Below, one piece after another: positions 7,423 through 15,029 of a DNA stretch of 19,348 nucleotides. Below the pieces are notes generated by a model. The model was given only the letters and a program-made list of their open reading frames with translations. It was not told where the DNA came from and searched no databases. The stretch is taken from NCBI GenBank assembly GCA_004293295.1, contig RDYC01000191.1:1-19348 (forward strand), written 5' to 3'. Within the stretch, counting starts at the first letter, position 1. Each line of letters begins with the position of its first letter. Both the position numbers and the translations under genes were made by a program. This stretch comes from Bacteroidota bacterium (GTDB taxonomy: Bacteria > Bacteroidota > Bacteroidia > UKL13-3).

Positions 7423-8043
7423 ATGTGTAAAGTGTGTAATTTAACGCATCAATTTAAATCAAACCTGGCTGCGGCATATGTTTGTCCAGCATGCCAAAGT
7501 ATCTTATATAAAGGAGTTTCATATACTCAAAATAAGCCAGAAGAGGCTTTTCGTATTTTTGAAGACCTTACCCCATTTAAATTGGGTTCTCAACTCAATT
7601 TTGAAGAGATAAATTATACCTTTATAGGGCGGTATCAGTTTGTATTAACCAACGGCAACAGAAACCTATGGTTTTTACATGCTAATGATGAGAAGGTGTT
7701 GTATTTATTAGATCAACCGGGTGGATATGTTATCTGTAAAAAAAATCCACACACCCTTAAAAAATCTGATTATGACTTTACTTTAGGTAGAGCTTTTGAG
7801 TTTCCTGAAACGAATAAGTTGTTTTATCTAAGCAGCAAGCAAAGAAATACAATGACCCGAATGGAGGGTGAAGTGTTTGATATACAATCTTATAATATGA
7901 GCTTTGATGCATGTGATTTTGCTAACGACAAACAATTCGTTTTTGGGTTGTTTTTTGGCAGGATGAATAACGATATTTACGTGGGGCAACGGTATCACTA
8001 TAGTGAGTTAAAATTATTAAACATGAGGAAAGCAGATGGTTGA
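7423..8043 (+). CDS. Zinc-ribbon DUF4178 protein
   Basis: The 206-residue protein opens with a CxxC...CxxC zinc ribbon (Cys 2, 5, 21, 24). It is followed by a region resembling DUF4178: KLGSQLNFEEINYTFIGRYQF, then WFLH and a run of short beta strands to the end. It has no signal peptide or membrane segment, so it is predicted to be cytoplasmic. It begins three bases after speD and overlaps the next gene by eight bases, so translation is likely coupled. DUF4178 proteins are repeatedly found beside DUF350 and spermidine-synthase-like genes, and that context is the only guide to role. The biochemical function is unknown. The zinc ribbon is clear; the DUF4178 match is a pattern judgement. Confidence 0.72.
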   Translation: MCKVCNLTHQFKSNLAAAYVCPACQSILYKGVSYTQNKPEEAFRIFEDLTPFKLGSQLNFEEINYTFIGRYQFVLTNGNRNLWFLHANDEKVLYLLDQPGGYVICKKNPHTLKKSDYDFTLGRAFEFPETNKLFYLSSKQRNTMTRMEGEVFDIQSYNMSFDACDFANDKQFVFGLFFGRMNNDIYVGQRYHYSELKLLNMRKADG

Positions 8044-9337
8044 AATAGCAGTACAATCACATATAATACCTTTGCCAAATCAATTAACATGCACACACTG
8101 TAATAGCAAGGTTACTAATGTGTTGCATAGGACGGCTTTGGCATATGCTTGTATGCATTGTAAAAGTTATTATGTGGGTGAGAAAGGTTTGGGGTATAAG
8201 TTTGTACATTCATTTAATGAGGTTTTTACTCCCGATTTGCCTCTAAATACTAAAGGAGTTTTGTTTGGAGTAACCTATGAAATTGTTGGTTTTGCGGTAA
8301 GGAGTCAACTAGGGGCAGGATACGCTTGGAGAGAGTATACTTTATTTAATTTATATGAGGGATTTGCAACATTAACCGAGTTTAACGGACATTGGATTTT
8401 CGCTAGGCCAATGCAAAATTATCCCAACCTTTCTCCTTCCGGGTTTTCAGATATATTACAGTATGAAGGTAAATCATACCAAAAGTACAATAAATATAAG
8501 AGTACTGTAAAATATGCAGCAGGGGAGTTTGGTTACGATATTTTCTCCGACAAAAAGAAAGTATTTGTTGAGTGGATATCTCCACCATATATGCTAATTA
8601 GAGAGAAAGACGATGACGAACTTATATGGTGCAAAGGAGTGGGAATAAACGCTAATGAGGTTAAAGACGCATTTAAAATCAGTTCGCTTCCAGAACGCGA
8701 GGGAATAGGCGCTTTGCAATTAATGCCAGTTTCTGCCAATGTTTCGTTTCTTTTAACAAGTACTTTTGTATTTATTCTTATTCTTTTGGTTGGGCAATAT
8801 GTTATCAAATCTCCGGCAGAGGAAAAGAAAATATTTGACCATAGTTACTCAAAAACAAATGTTGATTCATCAGGAGTGATAGTAACCAATAATTTTGAAG
8901 TTACAGGTGGTAAAACAGCACTACAGTTTAATGTATATGCACCTTTAACCAACGATTGGTTCGATTTAAACTTTGAGCTCATTAACGAGGCCACTGGAGA
9001 ACGATTTGAAGGAGCAAAATCGCTAGAATTTTATTCTGGAACGGATTCTGAAGGTGCATGGTCAGAAGGAACTAGACAGGATTACATTATTATTTCATCT
9101 GTTCCTCCCGGTCGGTATCATTTAAATCTTTATCCTACCTGGAATAGCAATTCATCTGTTTATGTGAGTTTTGGTATTGAAATAATACAAGGAGTTTCCT
9201 TATGGGCTAATTTCACATTATTTTTCTTGTTAGGTATTATTATTCCTGTTATTCAGGTGTTTAGAATGTATGCTTTTGAGCAAAAGCGATGGTTGGGAAG
9301 TGATTTCTCTCCTAAATTAACAATTTGGAACTTATGA
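8036..9337 (+). CDS. Zinc-ribbon DUF4178 membrane protein with extracytoplasmic beta domain
   Basis: This 433-residue protein shows a second CxxC...CxxC zinc ribbon (Cys 19, 22, 39, 42). A DUF4178-like region follows (about 70-200: TKGVLFGVTYEIVGFAVRS, then WREYTLFN and HWIFARP). Next comes a membrane segment (about 236-256), a beta-rich domain of about 120 residues that resembles a jelly-roll or Ig-like fold (NNFEVTGGKTALQFNVYAP ... PPGRYHLNLYPTW), and a second membrane segment close to the C-terminus (about 387-407). The topology would place the zinc ribbon and DUF4178 in the cytoplasm and the beta domain outside, so it could link the two compartments. It overlaps the preceding gene by eight bases, and its stop overlaps the next start (ATGA). 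No enzymatic motif was seen. Confidence 0.72.
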   Translation: MVEIAVQSHIIPLPNQLTCTHCNSKVTNVLHRTALAYACMHCKSYYVGEKGLGYKFVHSFNEVFTPDLPLNTKGVLFGVTYEIVGFAVRSQLGAGYAWREYTLFNLYEGFATLTEFNGHWIFARPMQNYPNLSPSGFSDILQYEGKSYQKYNKYKSTVKYAAGEFGYDIFSDKKKVFVEWISPPYMLIREKDDDELIWCKGVGINANEVKDAFKISSLPEREGIGALQLMPVSANVSFLLTSTFVFILILLVGQYVIKSPAEEKKIFDHSYSKTNVDSSGVIVTNNFEVTGGKTALQFNVYAPLTNDWFDLNFELINEATGERFEGAKSLEFYSGTDSEGAWSEGTRQDYIIISSVPPGRYHLNLYPTWNSNSSVYVSFGIEIIQGVSLWANFTLFFLLGIIIPVIQVFRMYAFEQKRWLGSDFSPKLTIWNL

Positions 9338-9510
9338 TAAGCAAAGCAGAAGAACGAAATAAATTAATGTATAGCATATTTTTAATAGTAATGTTGCTTA
9401 TATTCAACTATGCTAATTATGCAGGTTGGCGTGTTTTTAATACAGATGAGGTTGAACATACAGAGGCTGGAAAAAGCCATAACAATAGAACAAGATTTTA
9501 CCATAAATAA
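9334..9510 (+). CDS. Small single-span membrane protein
   Basis: This 58-residue protein has a charged N-terminus (MISKAEERNK), one membrane span (about residues 12-30) and a hydrophilic tail rich in H, N, R and K. The ATG at 9334 overlaps the upstream stop as ATGA. An ATG three codons earlier (9325) is possible but less likely given this coupling. The gene is in the middle of the operon with an eight-base gap to the DUF350 gene, so I take it as real. I do not recognise a family. Confidence 0.6.
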   Translation: MISKAEERNKLMYSIFLIVMLLIFNYANYAGWRVFNTDEVEHTEAGKSHNNRTRFYHK

Positions 9511-9518
9511 TAAACAAC

Positions 9519-9737
9519 ATGGATAACTTAATAAACCTTAAATACGTAATTGCAGCGTTTTTGTACGCATCATTAGGTATCGTAATTTTGCTTGGTGCTT
9601 ATTGGGTGCTAGAAAAAATTACACCAGAAAATGTATGGAAACAAGTTGTAGAACACAAAAATGTTGCTGTAGCTATTGTATTTGCTGCATTTATTCTCGG
9701 TGTAGCAATCATTATCGCGTCAGCCATTCATGGATAG
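9519..9737 (+). CDS. DUF350 membrane protein
   Basis: The 72-residue protein has two membrane spans (about 9-31 and 47-69) joined by the loop EKITPENVWKQVVEHKNVAVA, and ends in the FILGVAIIIASAIHG motif. This is a good fit to a single DUF350 (YjfL-type) unit; many family members carry two. DUF350 proteins occur beside polyamine-related enzymes, for example yjfL near the glutathionylspermidine-synthase-like yjfC in E. coli. They may form small pores or scaffolds, but this is not established. It overlaps the aminopropyltransferase gene by eight bases. Confidence 0.85.
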   Translation: MDNLINLKYVIAAFLYASLGIVILLGAYWVLEKITPENVWKQVVEHKNVAVAIVFAAFILGVAIIIASAIHG

Positions 9738-11265
9738 TATCCCCAAAGTAAGCAAACGTGAATTTAATAGCCATATGCTGCTATTAATTTCCGTTTTTGT
9801 GGTAGCTACTTGTGGCTTAATATATGAGCTAGTGGCGGGAACTGCCGCCAGTTATTTGCTGGGTGATTCTGTTACCCAGTTCTCAACCATTATTGGCGTA
9901 TACCTATTCAGCATGGGTATTGGTTCATATTTGTCTCGTTTCTTTAACCACAACTTGCTCGCCTGGTTTATTCAAATAGAAATAATGGTTGGTTTAGTGG
10001 GAGGATTTAGTTCCACTATACTATTCTTGTTGTTTGGCTTTTTGTCGTACTTTAGGCTTGTGTTATACAGCTTAGTGGGTTTTACCGGAATATTAGTCGG
10101 GCTTGAAATACCATTACTCATGAGGATTTTGGAGAAAAAGTATGAGTTTAAAGAGCTTGTTTCAAAAGTATTTACCTTCGATTATATAGGTGCATTGTTG
10201 GCTTCACTCATTTTTCCTTTAGTGTTGGTACCTTACTTGGGGTTGTTGCGCACTTCATTGTTTTTCGGGATATTAAATATTCTTGTAGCATTAATTGTAT
10301 GCAACCGATTCTCTGGCGAAATAGCATGGTCTGGCAGGCTTAAATTTATTGCAATACTTAGCATAATTGCGCTAACACTGGGTTTTACCTATGCAAATGA
10401 ATTATTAAGTTGGAGTGAGGCATCAGCGTACCAAGAGAACGTAATTTATGCTAAATCAACGCCATACCAAAGAGTTGTGCTTACGCAAAGTAAAAAAGAC
10501 TTACGCCTTTACTTAAATGGGAATTTGCAGTTTAGTTCTGGTGATGAGTACAGGTATCATGAAGCATTGGTGCATCCAGCCATGCAAAGTCAAACAACTC
10601 CAGAAAATGTATTGGTGTTAGGGGGAGGAGATGGTTTAGCTGTAAGGGAATTGTTGAAATACAAACAAGTTAAACAGATTTTTTTGGTTGATTTAGATAA
10701 AGCAATTACAAACCTCTTTACAACAAATGAACTACTTACAACCCTAAACCAGCATGCATTTTCAAACAAAAAGGTTAAAGTTACTAATGCTGATGCATTT
10801 ATTTGGCTTAAAGAAAACAAGCTAAAGTTTGATTGCATTATTGTTGATTTTCCTGATCCATCCAATTATTCAGTAGGTAAGTTGTACAGCCAAACGTTTT
10901 ATAAATTACTTACACAGTCACTCTCAGATAATGGTGTAGCGGTAATTCAATCAACTTCGCCATTTATTGCGCGTACTTCTTTTTGGTGCATTAATAATAC
11001 CCTAAAAAGTGTTGGTTTTAATACCATACCGTATCATGCATATGTGCCATCCTTTGGCGATTGGGGATTTCATATTGCATATAAAAGCAAGCAGCTTATT
11101 ACAGCAGATACTTTTACTGTAAACACAAGGTTTATTACCAATGAGGTGTTCAAACAAATGCAGATGTTTCCGCCTGATATAGCCTATATGCATACCGAAG
11201 TAAATAAGCTAAATAATCAGGTGTTGGTTAATTATTTCGAGCATGAGTGGAGTAGATACCAATAA
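9730..11265 (+). CDS. Membrane-embedded spermidine-synthase-like aminopropyltransferase
   Basis: This 511-residue protein has about seven membrane segments in residues 15-222 fused to a spermidine synthase domain (about 235-500). The soluble part carries the family signatures: NGNLQFSSGDEYRYHEALVHPA (263-284, donor and polyamine binding), the nucleotide-binding loop LGGGDG (297-302), VDLD (320-323) and the active-site segment VDFPDP (372-377), where soluble SpeE has D-x-x-D-P. It should transfer an aminopropyl group from decarboxylated AdoMet, the product expected of SpeD in the same operon, at the cytoplasmic membrane face. The membrane domain suggests a membrane-bound acceptor or delivery of the product to a partner such as DUF350. 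The acceptor is unknown. It overlaps both neighbouring genes, so it is strongly coupled. Confidence 0.88.
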   Translation: MDSIPKVSKREFNSHMLLLISVFVVATCGLIYELVAGTAASYLLGDSVTQFSTIIGVYLFSMGIGSYLSRFFNHNLLAWFIQIEIMVGLVGGFSSTILFLLFGFLSYFRLVLYSLVGFTGILVGLEIPLLMRILEKKYEFKELVSKVFTFDYIGALLASLIFPLVLVPYLGLLRTSLFFGILNILVALIVCNRFSGEIAWSGRLKFIAILSIIALTLGFTYANELLSWSEASAYQENVIYAKSTPYQRVVLTQSKKDLRLYLNGNLQFSSGDEYRYHEALVHPAMQSQTTPENVLVLGGGDGLAVRELLKYKQVKQIFLVDLDKAITNLFTTNELLTTLNQHAFSNKKVKVTNADAFIWLKENKLKFDCIIVDFPDPSNYSVGKLYSQTFYKLLTQSLSDNGVAVIQSTSPFIARTSFWCINNTLKSVGFNTIPYHAYVPSFGDWGFHIAYKSKQLITADTFTVNTRFITNEVFKQMQMFPPDIAYMHTEVNKLNNQVLVNYFEHEWSRYQ

Positions 11266-12862
11266 TCGAATAAGTAGAAAGTCTTTCATAGCCCAAGTCG
11301 CAGCTTTTACCCTGCTTCCGCTTGCCTGTAAATCAAAATACAGCCATATTAAAGGGAGTATTTTAGGCGCAAATGCAACAAAAGGACATCAGTTAAGAAG
11401 AGAAATACCCCAATTACCCCATACTAAATCGGCTAAAAAAGTAGTGATAATAGGAGGAGGAGTTAGCGGTTTATCGGCAGCCAGGCAACTTCAAAAAAAT
11501 GGGGTAACAGATGTTGTGGTGCTTGAAATGAATGACACGCCAGGAGGTAACTCCTTGTCAGGAAAGAATGAAATTACAGCATACCCTTGGGGCGCACATT
11601 ATTTGCCAATACCCGATTGCGCTGATAAAGAACTGTTGTCGTTTCTGCATTCTTGTGGCGTAATCACTGGATTTAATAAAAACGGATTGCCTATTTACAA
11701 TGAAGAGTATTTGTGTTTTGATCCAGAAGAAAGGCTTTTTATAAACGGTTATTGGCAGGAAGGGCTTATACCCAAGTTTGGTGTGCCTTTGGCCGAACAG
11801 GCACAGATTAAACGATTTTTAAGTGAAATGGATAACTATCGCAAGGCAATTGGTAATGATGGCAAAGATGCTTTTTGCATTCCTGTAAATAAATGCAGCA
11901 ATGATTATACCTACAAACGGTATGATGAAATTACATTTGAACAATACCTTAAGCAAAATAACTACAACTCAACCCACCTAATTTGGTATTTGAATTATTG
12001 TACTAAAGATGATTTTGGAGCTGGTATTGATAAGGTTTCTGCTTGGGCGGGTATCCACTATTTTGCCGCACGAAAAGGTAAAGCAGAGAATGCCAGTCAT
12101 GACGATGTTTTAACTTGGCCTGAGGGCAATAAATGGTTGGTAAATCAATTGCAAAAGGGGCTTGAAGGCCAAATTATTACCAATGCGCTTACCTACAGTG
12201 TAAAACAAAATCAAAAAGAGAAAATAGAAGTAACCTATTTAAATGGAGACGATGCGCATTTAATTGAAGCTGATGTAGTAGTTTTAGCTACCCCAAATTT
12301 CATTAACAAACATATTGTTGAACAAGAGCTATTAACTCATCAACAACTCAACGCAAATGCAATGCCATGGATGGTTGCTAATATTACTGTAAAACGGTTT
12401 TTTGAGTATACAAAAGGATTACCATTAAGCTGGGATAATGTAATATATGGCAATGCCGGGCTCGGCTACATCAATGCAACCCAGCAGCATCTTAATCAAC
12501 CCTCAGATAAAAATGTGTTTACATTTTATTATCCATTCTGCAATAAATCTGCTGCCGAAGAAAGGCAAAGGGCCTTGGGCCTCAGTCATAAAGACTGGGT
12601 AGAAATAATTATAAAGGAATTGGAAATGGCCCATTTAGATATTGTGAACCATATTGAACAAATTGATGTTTGGATTTGGGGGCATGGCATGGTTCTTCCT
12701 GAGCCTGGTTATCAAAAGAAGTTGGCCTCCTTACAGCCCGCTCACCCAAGGATAAAATATGCCCATACCGATTTTTCTGGTATTTCCATATTTGAAGAAG
12801 CATTTCATCAAGGTATTCATGCAGCCAATGAAATCATTAAGCAATATGCAACTAACGTATAA
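11243..12862 (+). CDS. Exported FAD-dependent amine-oxidase-like protein
   Basis: This 539-residue flavoprotein has the Rossmann dinucleotide motif IIGGGVSGLSAARQL (about 69-83), VVLEMNDTPGGNS (about 92-104) and a C-terminal FAD-contact region. The latter ends with a FSGISIFEEAFHQGIHAANE segment (about 514-533), as in monoamine/polyamine oxidase relatives. The N-terminus looks exported: SRKSF resembles a Tat signal, followed by a hydrophobic run and LPLAC with Cys29 as a possible lipidation site, though the lipobox is imperfect (Pro at -3). Tat export would suit a protein that binds FAD before crossing the membrane. It overlaps the aminopropyltransferase gene by 23 bases. By context it may oxidise the polyamine or conjugate made by its neighbour; the substrate is not shown by sequence. 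Such oxidoreductases recur beside membrane spermidine-synthase-like genes. Confidence 0.82.
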   Translation: MSGVDTNNRISRKSFIAQVAAFTLLPLACKSKYSHIKGSILGANATKGHQLRREIPQLPHTKSAKKVVIIGGGVSGLSAARQLQKNGVTDVVVLEMNDTPGGNSLSGKNEITAYPWGAHYLPIPDCADKELLSFLHSCGVITGFNKNGLPIYNEEYLCFDPEERLFINGYWQEGLIPKFGVPLAEQAQIKRFLSEMDNYRKAIGNDGKDAFCIPVNKCSNDYTYKRYDEITFEQYLKQNNYNSTHLIWYLNYCTKDDFGAGIDKVSAWAGIHYFAARKGKAENASHDDVLTWPEGNKWLVNQLQKGLEGQIITNALTYSVKQNQKEKIEVTYLNGDDAHLIEADVVVLATPNFINKHIVEQELLTHQQLNANAMPWMVANITVKRFFEYTKGLPLSWDNVIYGNAGLGYINATQQHLNQPSDKNVFTFYYPFCNKSAAEERQRALGLSHKDWVEIIIKELEMAHLDIVNHIEQIDVWIWGHGMVLPEPGYQKKLASLQPAHPRIKYAHTDFSGISIFEEAFHQGIHAANEIIKQYATNV

Positions 12863-13934
12863 ATATTTATATAATAAATGGGTGGATGGGGTGTTTGTTT
12901 TAGCACCGCCATTCATTAGTTTAATGATTGTAGCCTTTTTGCCAGATGCATATAAATATTCATCGGAGATGCCCCTGTTTGCATGGGTTATTCTAATCAT
13001 GTGTATTGACGTAGCCCATGTTTACTCAACCTTATATCGTACCTATTTTGATTGGGATACTTATCGTCAACAGCGAAGTTTGTTGCTAGGTATTCCTTTT
13101 GTTTGTTTATTAATAAGCGTCTTACTTTACAATTATAGTGTGTCGTTGTTCTGGAGTCTATTGGCCTATTTAGCGGTGTTTCATTTTATCAGGCAACAAT
13201 ATGGATTTATGAGAATCTATTCAGGTAAAGAAGACTCATTAAAACTATCAACTTACATTGATACCATAACGATTTACGCTACAACAATACTTCCAATCAT
13301 ATACTGGCATTTAAACCCGCAACGCAATTTCAGTTGGTTTATGCAAGGCGATTTTCTAATAATTAATGCAGTTCAGTTCAATAATTATATTCATTTAATT
13401 TATGTGTTATTAATTGTGGTTTATATCACAAAGGAGTTATACCTGATTTTTAAAAAGCATGCGTTTAACGTAACAAAAAACACCATAATTGTAGGTACAG
13501 GTTTGAGCTGGTATTTTGGGATAGTGTACTTTAACGGTGATTTGGTGTTTACATTGCTAAACGTTATTGCTCATGGAATACCCTATATTGCACTAATATG
13601 GATTTGGGGAAATAAAAAGCACCAAAAAAACGCAATATCACAAGGAAATGGAATTTTGAAGCGAATATTTCAAGGTAAAAAGTTAATTTGGTTTTTATTG
13701 ATCATATTGGTGTTTGCTTATATTGAAGAATTATGTTGGGATACATGGGTTTGGAATGAACATGAAGATGTTTTCTTTTTTATGAGTTCATTTTATGAGC
13801 AGGCTAATGATAACGTGTTAAAAATACTCGTTCCATTACTCACACTACCACAAATTGTACATTACGTAATAGATGGATATATTTGGAAAATAAAAAACGA
13901 TCAGTTTAACTGGTCAAATCACGTATTAAAATGA
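12846..13934 (+). CDS. Polytopic membrane protein with conserved-looking histidines, unknown function
   Basis: From the ATG at 12846 this encodes 362 residues with roughly nine or ten membrane spans and no signal peptide. The frame is open from 12759, but that would give a long overlap and a poor N-terminus; 12846 overlaps the flavoprotein gene by only 17 bases. Histidines and charged residues sit in or next to spans: DVAHVYSTLYRTYFD, FHFIRQQYGF, IYWHLNP, IAHGIPYIALIWIW and IVHYVIDGYIWK. This spacing recalls membrane-bound di-metal oxidases or hydroxylases, but I cannot match it to a named one. Its stop overlaps the reductase start as ATGA. As the last gene of the accessory operon it may supply or modify the lipid or polyamine partner; this is speculation. 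Confidence 0.72.
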   Translation: MQLTYKYLYNKWVDGVFVLAPPFISLMIVAFLPDAYKYSSEMPLFAWVILIMCIDVAHVYSTLYRTYFDWDTYRQQRSLLLGIPFVCLLISVLLYNYSVSLFWSLLAYLAVFHFIRQQYGFMRIYSGKEDSLKLSTYIDTITIYATTILPIIYWHLNPQRNFSWFMQGDFLIINAVQFNNYIHLIYVLLIVVYITKELYLIFKKHAFNVTKNTIIVGTGLSWYFGIVYFNGDLVFTLLNVIAHGIPYIALIWIWGNKKHQKNAISQGNGILKRIFQGKKLIWFLLIILVFAYIEELCWDTWVWNEHEDVFFFMSSFYEQANDNVLKILVPLLTLPQIVHYVIDGYIWKIKNDQFNWSNHVLK

Positions 13935-14184
13935 AAGTACTCGTTACCGGAAGCAACGGCCTTTTAGGTCAAAAACTGACTGATTATTACAGAACCCGCA
14001 TTGATATTGAATATATCGCTACTGCAAAAGGTAACGATAGGTATAGCAATCAAACAGGATATACTTACCGGTCTCTTGATATTACGAATAAGGAAGAGGT
14101 TGAAACCCTTATTAGCGGAATTAAGCCGGATGTGGTGATTAATACCGCAGCCATGACTAACGTTGATGCGTGTGAAGGCGATCA
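13931..14184 (+). repeat. Right 254-bp direct repeat flanking the polyamine block
   Basis: Right-hand copy of the repeat at 6651-6904, forming the 5' end of the intact reductase gene. The match starts at the ATG; upstream sequences of the two copies are unrelated. Confidence 0.93.
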
Positions 14185-14851
14185 TGCAGGATGTGACGCG
14201 TTAAATGTTGATGCGGTAAAGTACCTGGTTGAAGCCTGTAACAAAAGTAACACACATTTGATACACCTATCTACCGATTTTATTTTTGATGGCACACACG
14301 GTCCGGTTACTGAGGATGAAACACCCAACCCTTTAAGTTATTATGGGAACAGCAAATTAAAAGCTGAGCAGGAAATAATGGCCAATTGCAACAGCTGGGC
14401 CATATTACGCACAGTACTAGTTTATGGCGTGGTGAATGATATGAGCCGAAGCAATATTGTGTTATGGGCTAAAACCAATTTAGAGCAAGGTAAAACATTA
14501 AACGTAGTTGGCGATCAATTTAGAACACCAACATTAGCAGAGGATTTGGCTCAAGGTTGTGTTTTAGCTGCCGATAAAATGGCCCAAGGTATTTATAACA
14601 TTAGTGGTATTGACTACATGAGCGTATTTGATTTGGTTTATCGTGTGGCCGACTATTTTAAGTTGGATAAATCACTACTGAATTTTTCAACAAGCGAAGG
14701 AATCAAACAACCGGCAAAACGCCCGCCCATAACAGGTTTTCAGGTAACCAAAGCCATGCGGGAGTTGGGTTATCAACCACACCGTTTCGAAGATGGATTG
14801 GCCATAATTGAAAGACAACTGACACAACTCACTTCAAATAATTCAATTTAA
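13931..14851 (+). CDS. RmlD-like NAD(P)-dependent sugar-nucleotide reductase (dTDP-4-dehydrorhamnose reductase family)
   Basis: This intact extended SDR protein has 306 residues. It shows the nucleotide-binding motif TGSNGLLGQK (6-15), NTAAMTNVDACE (about 70-81), the active-site Ser strand HLSTDFIFDG (about 114-123) and the catalytic YxxxK as YYGNSK (about 137-142). Members of the family reduce 4-keto sugars on dTDP, as in dTDP-L-rhamnose synthesis, but no other rml gene is nearby and several Bacteroidota paralogues are less specific, so no gene symbol is given. The ATG overlaps the stop of the upstream membrane protein (ATGA), so the gene is now expressed as the tail of the accessory operon. 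Its first 254 bases are nearly repeated at 6651. The first codons (GTACTC) differ most from the left copy. Confidence 0.9.
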   Translation: MKVLVTGSNGLLGQKLTDYYRTRIDIEYIATAKGNDRYSNQTGYTYRSLDITNKEEVETLISGIKPDVVINTAAMTNVDACEGDHAGCDALNVDAVKYLVEACNKSNTHLIHLSTDFIFDGTHGPVTEDETPNPLSYYGNSKLKAEQEIMANCNSWAILRTVLVYGVVNDMSRSNIVLWAKTNLEQGKTLNVVGDQFRTPTLAEDLAQGCVLAADKMAQGIYNISGIDYMSVFDLVYRVADYFKLDKSLLNFSTSEGIKQPAKRPPITGFQVTKAMRELGYQPHRFEDGLAIIERQLTQLTSNNSI

Positions 14852-14855
14852 AGCA

Positions 14856-14863
14856 CATCTTTG
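14856..14863 (+). promoter_or_regulatory. Putative -7 element upstream of the microprotein/ComEA-like pair
   Basis: CATCTTTG followed by CAGC closely resembles the TAnnTTTG -7 element of Bacteroidota promoters. It lies 19 bases before the ATG at 14883, just after the reductase stop. No clear -33 TTTG was found. Confidence 0.4.
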
Positions 14864-14882
14864 CAGCATAAAATATAAAAAC

Positions 14883-15029
14883 ATGGATTGGGGCAGTAAT
14901 TTTTGGGTTTGGATGGCTACTGAGGCATTTTTTGCCATTTTTGTGGCGGTCTTATTATATTACTTTTTTGTGCGCAGAGACCAAAAAGAGCGTAATGAAA
15001 GAGATAAGAAAAACCGTAACCTTAATTAA
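14883..15029 (+). CDS. 48-residue membrane microprotein
   Basis: The ATG at 14883 opens a 48-codon frame ending in TAA. The product begins MDWGSNFWVWMATEAFFAIF, spans the membrane once (about residues 8-29) and ends in a very charged tail rich in R, K, D, E and N (RRDQKERNERDKKNRNLN). The hydrophobic span followed by a basic stop-transfer tail is unlikely by chance, and a promoter-like CATCTTTG lies just upstream. It overlaps the next gene by 35 bases in another frame, so the two are probably coupled. Its architecture resembles CcoQ-like or other small membrane subunits, but I see no specific family. Confidence 0.6.
   Translation: MDWGSNFWVWMATEAFFAIFVAVLLYYFFVRRDQKERNERDKKNRNLN

Noticed and set aside
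12759..12845. Longer start of the polytopic membrane protein overlapping the flavoprotein gene by about 100 bases
   Set aside because: The extra residues are the frame-shifted shadow of a conserved FAD-contact region; the ATG at 12846 gives a short overlap typical of this operon.
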